From contig CP154954.1 in the NCBI GenBank assembly GCA_039621445.1, forward strand, positions 9,240,634 through 9,304,633: DNA of 64,000 bases, written 5' to 3'. Positions 43,074 through 64,000 of this stretch are shown here, in pieces (within the stretch, counting starts at the first letter, position 1; the number at the start of each line of letters is the position of its first letter). This DNA is from Euglena gracilis. Its lineage: Eukaryota; Euglenida; Euglenophyceae; Euglenales. The position numbers and the translations under genes are program-made. Under the pieces are notes generated by a model, which ran no database searches, was not told the DNA's origin, and saw nothing but the letters and a program-made list of their open reading frames with translations.

Positions 43074-43225
43074 TCAAACGACAGATTCAGGCGCAGCCAT
43101 GCAGTCCAAAGCCTGAATAGACTTCACGTCACCCTTGCGGCGCCGGACGTTGCCGCTCGTATCGACCTTCCGGGCCCGAAGCTGCTTCGGAACTTTCTTC
43201 TTCGAGCCTCCACCAGGGCCCAGTG
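43074..43225 (-). CDS. Exon of an unidentified basic protein
   Basis: From acceptor TTCCAAG|CA the frame reads LGPGGGSKKKVPKQLRARKV then DTSGNVRRRKGDVKSIQAL and stops at TGA (43074-43076), unless a donor is used earlier. Strong third-position G/C and many Lys/Arg. It could be the last exon of another gene, or an upstream exon of the 37940-41488 gene if an internal donor (GAATCT|GTCGTT) is used. Confidence 0.42.
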
Positions 43226-43628
43226 CTTGGAACCCAATCACTCAACATGGCCGTGGGCCAACACACAGGCACACCATGACATTTAGACCAACCAACTGGA
43301 GTGAAAGGAAGGAGGTGCATCCCGCCGAGGGGTGTCAGGCCAGATGTCACCCCCCAGAGGGTCAACCTCGACTGTTCAAAAAAAAATCAAACATCGGTGC
43401 GCTGACCTCCACCTGCCCCAGTGCAAATATATGTGCGTGTGCACGCACCACGCAGGCATGCAGGCACACGCGCGTGCGAACACACACATTGGGCCTTGGC
43501 TGTGGGTCTTACGGGCCCTCTTGGTGCTCTTTCCCATGGTGTGATGGGATATGCAGTAGGGGACGGGGGCGACGGCGACAGCTGTGGAACGGAAGACAGT
43601 TTGGCTTGAGAATTCTGCTTTCACTTCA

Positions 43629-44938
43629 CCCCCCTCCCTATGTCCAACGACCAGTAACCTGTGGCTGTGGGGGTGGTCGTTGGACATAGGGTTGTGGCCA
43701 AAAAGATTTCCTCTGACCGGGCGGTGGTCGTTGGACAAGGAGTCAAAAAAAAGTTTGAGGATCCCTGGGACCCTCCCCCCCCCAAAAGGTCAAATTTTCC
43801 TTCCGGTACTTTGCGCCCCGAAAAAATTGGGCAATTTTGGCAATCTCTTGCCCAAAAGTGCCAAAAATGGCATTTTGGCCAATTTTTTTTGCCATTTTTG
43901 GGTGCAAAGCTAGCGACAAAAAAATCCAGAAAACGATTTTTTTTTCACAAGTTTGTAACCAGATGCCTGGAAAAAAAATTTAAACCCTGGAAATTGCCTT
44001 TTTTGAAACAAAAATAAATATATAAAAAATTCAAGAAAGTTCAATCAAGAGGAAACTCCTGACGGGATTCCTGCCTGCCGGTAGCCTTCATTTTCAAGCC
44101 CCATCAACGAACTTTAATTCCTGCCCAATGGGCAAAGGGCGGATGGATAGCAGCAGATTTTTTTTGTTTTGCTGGGTGCTACATGGATTGAAGTTGGGCA
44201 CCAGGGAATGGGTTGCCCAACTTAAATTGTTGGCCAAAAAAACAACCTTTTTTTCATAATTTTCTATGAATGCAATTTACTGTGACATAATGAGGCAACT
44301 GACACGCCACACGTTAACAAGTGCCCGCCTTGCCACTCCTGGCGGATGAGAATTTTTGTCTCCCCGGCGCAAAATGCGGAGTCAAGAGTCAAACCCAGGA
44401 AGGGTCCTGGGACTCCTCGCAGGAGTCTGGACTTCCTTGAGCAATGGCCCACACCTTGTGCGGTAGCATCCCTGGGCAGTTCGCCCCCGCGTGCGGCTCG
44501 ATTTGTCACACTGCAACCAATCAATCAGGCAGGTAATCAAGAGCCTATGTCCAATGACCGGTAACCACTGTCCTCTGACCGGGGGGGGGGGTGGTCGTTG
44601 GACATAGGGTAGTGACCAAAAAGGTGGCCTCTGACCGGGGGGGGGGGGGGGGGGGTCGTTGGACATGGGGTCAAAAGAAAGTTGGTGGGTACCCGGGTTC
44701 CTACCCACCCAAAAATGCCCATATTTCCCCTTCCGGGCTTCGCGCCGAAAATTTTGGGCAATTTTGACAATTTTTTGTCCAAAAAGTGTCAAAAATGGCA
44801 TTTTGGCCAAATTTTTGGGCAAATTTTTCGTCCCGGCGCTTCAGGCCGGGACCAAAATTTGGTCAAACCTCCGAAAAGGTGTCCTCTGACCGGGGGGTGG
44901 TCATTGGACATAGGGGGGTTGTTGGACATAGGGGGGGG
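43629..44938. mobile_element. C-tract fold-back cluster, TATGTCCAACGACC family
   Basis: The left end is CACCCCCCTCCCTATGTCC; the right end is GGACATAGGGGGGGG followed by TA (44939-44940). Internal copies of CCTATGTCCAACGACC in both orientations form hairpins at 43637-43692 and 44547-44608. Each hairpin is followed by a homologous stretch with TTTTGGGCAATTTTG and CATTTTGGCC words (43800-43910, 44740-44830). It could be one 1.3-kb element or two related ones; the left flank is CA, not TA. Confidence 0.55.
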
Positions 44939-44944
44939 TACTGA

Positions 44945-45810
44945 TGGACCTTACTCCCCCCCCCTAGGGGTCGAAAACGAAAAGTTTTGTACTGTGGTCC
45001 AGACCACCTGGAAAACTGTCCTCTACCCTCTGTACCCACTGACCTGTCCTTGGGATATTGGGGTGGGCAACATATCAGGTTTTTTGGGGAACCCCCCCTC
45101 AAACCCAATATCAATATCCATCCTTTCTGGGGCGGGAACCACTTGAATTGGGTCAGCGAGTTCAAGGGCAGGAGAAGGTAAGTGGGTACAGGGGGTGGAG
45201 GACAGTTGCCAGGGGGGGGGGGGAGGGGTGGACAGGAGGTCGGATGAAAAAAGGTGGCTCTGTGAACTGCTGTCGGATGGGTGGTGAAAAAGAAAACAGA
45301 AAAAGGAAAAGAGGGGCCTGTTTCTTTGAGGAGAGAATGCAACGTGCCGCTGAGAACACCCCGAGGATGAATGTGATCGTCAGCAATAAGAGTCAGGCCA
45401 TGGTGAGTGTGCAGTCAGTATTTAAGAACATAGGGAGAGCAGTTGATAGATAGGGGGAGATGCCAAAGTGCACCAGCCACCCAGGGGAGGGGTGATACGA
45501 GGGCGGGAAGGAGCACATTGTTGAGCGAGGCACGGCGGGGTTCTACCGTCCGGACCTTGATCCCCGGCTGAGTGAGGTGGGCAGGCCGGTCAAGTGAGGT
45601 CAGGTTCCTCAGACCCAGACTGTGATTTGCCCACAATCAGCAACTCTACAAGGACTTTCCACAGAAGACTTGAGAAAGGTATTCCCAAAAGATCGAACTG
45701 CAGAGAATATAATCCGCGGTTTTCACGGTCGACCCAGAGGGGGGGGGGGCTGGGGGCCCTTTTCCCCTGTGGTAAGCTTCGCTCTTACCCATAAAGGGAT
45801 AAGAGCTCAG
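44945..45810. other. No recognisable gene
   Basis: No frame with consistent bias; G tracts at 45209 and 45738. Confidence 0.35.
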
Positions 45811-45814
45811 CGAC

Positions 45815-45885
45815 CCCAACCATAACGCTAACCCCAACCCGAACCCTAACCCTAACACCAACCCTAACCAACATAAACACAACCG
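45815..45885 (+). repeat. Degenerate interstitial telomere-like repeat (CCCTAA)n
   Basis: AACCCTAACCCTAAC within a run of AACCC(T/A/G)A(A/C) variants, about ten imperfect units. Too short and decayed to be a live telomere. Confidence 0.6.
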
Positions 45886-46317
45886 TAAACCTGACTATAA
45901 ATGGGAATGTCGCCATCCCAAACAATCCTGCCACCCATCCCCCACTACACAAACCCAGGTTTGTGCCATGCGCACCAACCTGGGCGACCTTTCTTCGAGA
46001 GGGGCAAGAAGCAAGTTTCATTTAGTGACCCCTGCGGGACCACTTTATCCCACCCGTGTATGCCCCCCAGGGGCGGGGTCGGCCCATCAACCAGCCCACC
46101 CACCCACCCACCCAAAACCCACCCAAAATCAGCTGAAAACCCTTCCGGCACAGCCTTCAGCTGTGTCAGACTAACCCAACCTGGGGGTGGGAGGGGGTCC
46201 AGTGGTCCCAACACACCCATGGCACTCTCCAATCCCAATGTCCAATCCAATCCAATCCCAAGGGGGGGGAAAACTGCACACACAAAAAACTGTGTGAGGA
46301 GGGGTCACCCAGCTATT

Positions 46318-46440
46318 AAGTGACTCTATGGTGGGGACGGGAACTGCACAAAACAGCACAGTCTGTTTGTCACTGTCGCCGGATCGGTCGGAGGTGTCGG
46401 AGGACACGGAGGCCGATGCGACGGGGGCAGCATTCAATAT
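46318..46440. other. Exon-like Ser/Asp/Ala-rich frame, strand uncertain
   Basis: The plus strand reads LSPDRSEVSEDTEADATGAA, ending near AATATGAG|GTGGGG; the minus strand reads NAAPVASASVSSDTSDRSGD. Both have high third-position G/C, so the coding strand cannot be decided. On the minus strand it would sit downstream of the Pro-rich exon at 46725-46820. Confidence 0.25.
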
Positions 46441-46724
46441 GAGGTGGGGGGGGGGGTCGGACTCCCGTCCACTGGTCCAGGGGGTGACAACCTTCCTCCT
46501 AAACAAGGTGAGCGATTTCTGGCACGGCACGGGAAAAAAAATGCCTCCCAAAATTGGTGAAGAATTCCTTTTGGGCGCTTTTTTGGGCAAATCCTTGTCA
46601 AAAATGCAAAGAAATTCTCGATTCAAAGGGAAATTTTGACCCTTTTGGGGGCTTTGGGTATCCCGGAAATCAGTTCGGGGACCCCCTCTTACTGTACACC
46701 CTTCTTATATCGAAGCCTGGGCAG

Positions 46725-55086
<8,362 letters not shown>

Positions 55087-55499
55087 CTGGCCCCACCCCC
55101 AAAACAAAAACCCCCACCCAAAAACCCCCCGCCCCCCCCACACGGAGGGGAGGTGGGGATGGGAGAGAAGGGGACAGGAGAAGAAAGAGGGAAGAAGCCC
55201 CGCCAGGAAGGCGGACGGAAGGGGGAGAAAGCATGGGAGGGGGGGGGGCGACAGCCTGGGGCGGGTGGGGCGGGGCGGGAGCCTGGCGGGGGTGGTATGG
55301 CGGCAGAGGCCAGGTGGGGAGGACGGCGTGGGGTACCCCACCCGGGACACGCCTCAATATGGGTACCATATGCACAATTACATGCATACATGCATGAAAA
55401 TACGCATACTATGTCTAAACGTAAACATAGCTGTATATGCATGAATGTTTATATGTGTATATAGGTGTACATGTATATATGAATATGAATATGAATTAT

Positions 55500-55550
55500 G
55501 TATGTATGTATATATATATATATTATATATATATATGGTATATATGGTAG
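55500..55550. repeat. (TA)n-rich tract next to a C tract
   Basis: TATATATA words followed by a 16-base C tract (55551-55566). Confidence 0.85.
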
Positions 55551-55569
55551 CCCCCCCCCCCCCCCCGGG

Positions 55570-56210
55570 GGTCCCTGTAGTTCCTCCAGGGGGGGAGGGT
55601 CCGAAAGTTCCACCCTGGTCCCATGCTGCGAAGGTTTCGGGTTATTCGGGGGACAGAGTTAGGGTTGCAATTCAACTGCCAAAGGGCTCCCATCTTTCGT
55701 GGTTTAGGAAGAAGTTAGGCCCCATTTCGGACCAAGTTGAGCCGAATTGAGGCTGAATTTGGAGGCATCGTGTGCTCCCAAAAATCTTCCGAAATTGGAA
55801 CCTGACTTCTGGCCTAACTTTTCCCCTGAACGAGGGCTGCAACCCTAATCTGATTCCTATTAATAAGACACACCCTCCCCTAATCCAACAAAAGTTGCAG
55901 GATTTTGCCGTGTTTCGTGGGTGAAATGGAGCGAAAAATTCAAAAATGGACCTGGGTGGAAAGTTGGCGTGCTTCAGCGGACTCATCTGCCAGCTCAGCC
56001 ACTAAGGAACGCCACCACTGTCAAATCAGGTTTCAAAGACACCACCGAGCAATTTGGTGGCTCAAATCAGATCCTTGGTCAAGAATCTTAGTTGGGAATG
56101 AACTGTGCGGTTGAAGGAGCCATCAACTAGAAACCGTCCACAAGGCTTCAGTGTGGTGTGGACAACTGGGAACCTGGGAACCCGCTTGCTGCCTCCTGCT
56201 GCCCAAATTA
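55570..56210. other. Intron-like; no exon recognised
   Basis: Short open frames only. Confidence 0.35.
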
Positions 56211-56215
56211 GGTAT

Positions 56216-56340
56216 CACCCCCCCCTCATCATCAAAATAGGCACTGCCCCATCACCAAATTAGGCACTGCCCCATCAAGAAATCAGGCACCCCGCCCTAT
56301 CATCAAATTAGGCACCGCCCCATCATCAAATTGGGCGACA
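56216..56340. repeat. Tandem repeat of CATCAAATTAGGCACCGCCC units
   Basis: About five units of 22-25 bp. It starts TATCACCCCCCCC, like the left end of a C-tract element, but no right end was found. Confidence 0.75.
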
Positions 56341-56402
56341 CTTGCCAACCTCAATCTCCGACCCGCAGAGGCAAATATCACTTCCCCCGGCGACCTTGGC
56401 AC

Positions 56403-63101
<6,699 letters not shown>

Positions 63102-63257
63102 CTCAGCGTCAGGGGTTGTTGGAGGTCGGATGAAGCAGAGAGGGGGGATTCTGTGCGGCGAGATTCCCATGCACCAAAATGGCGCAGACAGCAACTTTTT
63201 TTTAAAAAAATTGCCGGGAAGGGATTCGGTCCCATGTAGCCTGCCACCGCAAAACTG

Positions 63258-63480
63258 GAAAACGTCCAAACCCCGCTCCCCGTTCCAGCAGGGCGGAAGC
63301 ACAAATGGAGACCCCCACGAGTGCGCCAGGCAAACTGCCGAGGAAGGAGGCCGGACCCAACAACGTCTGCCAGTGGCCCCGGAACTGCTGGAACATGTTC
63401 CGCAGCTCCACCCCTGGGAACAGGCCCGACAGTTCCCGAAACACAGCTTCCCACCAGACCCCTCCGCTTCGCTGATCTCC
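63258..63480 (-). CDS. Exon-like frame, unidentified
   Basis: The minus-strand frame reads GVWWEAVFRELSGLFPGVEL, then RNMFQQFRGHWQTLLGP and a hydrophobic LPGALVGVSICASALLE. High third-position G/C. It lies just upstream of the NKAD exon, but I cannot match it to the EHD segment expected there (switch II to G4); it could be an insertion, an alternative exon or a chance frame. Confidence 0.35.
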
Positions 63481-63554
63481 AGAACTTCTGAAATACCGAC
63501 AGGGTCTGGCAAATACCATTGATCACCGACCTGTCACTTTCCACCAGCAAGTGG

Positions 63555-63670
63555 CTTTTCAAAAACCAGTCACCCACTTCCTCCCCCCCCCAGGAGGGTT
63601 GGTTGCTTTGAACACTCAGGAGGGGGGTTCAGAGCCAAAGCCAGACAGTCACCCCTCGGGTGGGCTCGGG
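63555..63670. repeat. Dispersed repeat R3, copy
   Basis: TCAAAAACCAGTCACCCACT, a C tract, TTGGTTGCTTTGAACACTCA and CCAGACAGTCACCCC. Confidence 0.6.
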
Positions 63671-63912
63671 CATACCTTAAGAAATGGTATGGTCTGGCAG
63701 GGTTCAACATGGGGCACTAACTTGCTTATTTGAAATGCAACCTCCCACAAAAGCCTCCCTGGCCAAGATCTACCCACTCCCCCTGTGACAAGTTGGCATC
63801 CAAGATTGCGCCTGCCAACATGGGTGACAAACTGGCATACAAAGTGGTAAAGTGTTGAGGGCCGAAACAATTGTGGATGAGAGAGCATGGATGAACAGGC
63901 GAACCGATGTAA

Positions 63913-64000
63913 ACTGTCCCACTGACAGGTTGGCTGGTACTGGGAACCCGGACGACTTCCTATCATGACAGGTTGGCCAGTGCCAAGGACCCTGAAAGTT
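63913..64000. mobile_element. GGGAAACTGTC-family element, copy 3, cut by the window end
   Basis: AAACTGTCCCACTGACAGG, TTGGCTGGTACTGGGAACCC, GACGACTTCCTATCATGACA and GGTTGGCCAGTGCC follow the order of the 20547 and 38184 copies. It lacks the C tract at its left end. Confidence 0.6.

Noticed and set aside
44250-44530. Possible exon on either strand within the C-tract cluster
   Set aside because: Third-position G/C about even on both strands, and no paired splice sites.

Overview
This window looks like nuclear DNA of an alveolate protist, most likely a dinoflagellate or close relative. The evidence is: short exons (40-200 bp) split by introns of hundreds to thousands of bases; strong G/C preference at third codon positions in the exons; several phase-consistent introns that start with GC instead of GT; introns that usually end AG|G; almost all recognisable exons on one strand (minus); and very abundant homopolymer C/G tracts, microsatellites and small inverted-repeat elements. 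No prokaryotic gene layout, rRNA, tRNA or CRISPR array was seen.

Layout, read along the window. 1-4.7 kb (+): degraded retroelement-like coding sequence, ending in a Ty3/gypsy reverse transcriptase and RNase H that carry stops and frameshifts. 5.2-15.6 kb (-): scattered exons, including a canonical EF-hand exon at 5246-5441 and low-complexity Gly/Ala/Pro exons, among a 1-kb tandem duplication, inverted repeats and MITE-like elements. 15.7-25.5 kb: mostly repeats. 25.5-35.4 kb (-): an alpha/beta hydrolase (ABHD/bem46-like) gene of at least seven exons, with the oxyanion-hole HG motif, the GHSLG nucleophile elbow and C-terminal parts; one exon carries a frameshift. 37.7 kb: a diverged duplicate of one hydrolase exon, differing at four synonymous sites in ten codons. 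37.9-43.2 kb (-): small exons with good splice sites of an unidentified basic protein. 46.7-55.1 kb (-): Pro/Ala/Gln/Gly/Tyr-rich exons. 56.4-63.1 kb (-): an EHD-family (dynamin-like) membrane-remodelling ATPase/GTPase, from the G4 NKAD motif to the C-terminal helical region; its P-loop end lies beyond base 64000.

The most interesting signal is mobile. First, two elements (155 bp at 56515-56669 and 1229 bp at 25712-26940) share the 12-bp terminal inverted repeat CAAGCACCTATG and each has a perfect 8-bp target-site duplication. The short one lies inside an EHD-gene exon. Its ends supply a GC donor and an AG|G acceptor; use of these would leave exactly 18 extra nucleotides (10 of the element plus the 8-bp duplication), so the frame is kept. 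This fits an introner, a transposon that becomes an intron. Second, at least eight short elements of several sequence families sit between TA dinucleotides, with a C-tract at the left end and a G-tract at the right end, each followed inward by a family-specific inverted repeat. Third, other fold-back and dispersed repeat families fill introns and intergenic DNA.

All exon calls come from reading frames, splice-site context, codon-position bias and remembered family motifs; none was checked by alignment or transcript data.
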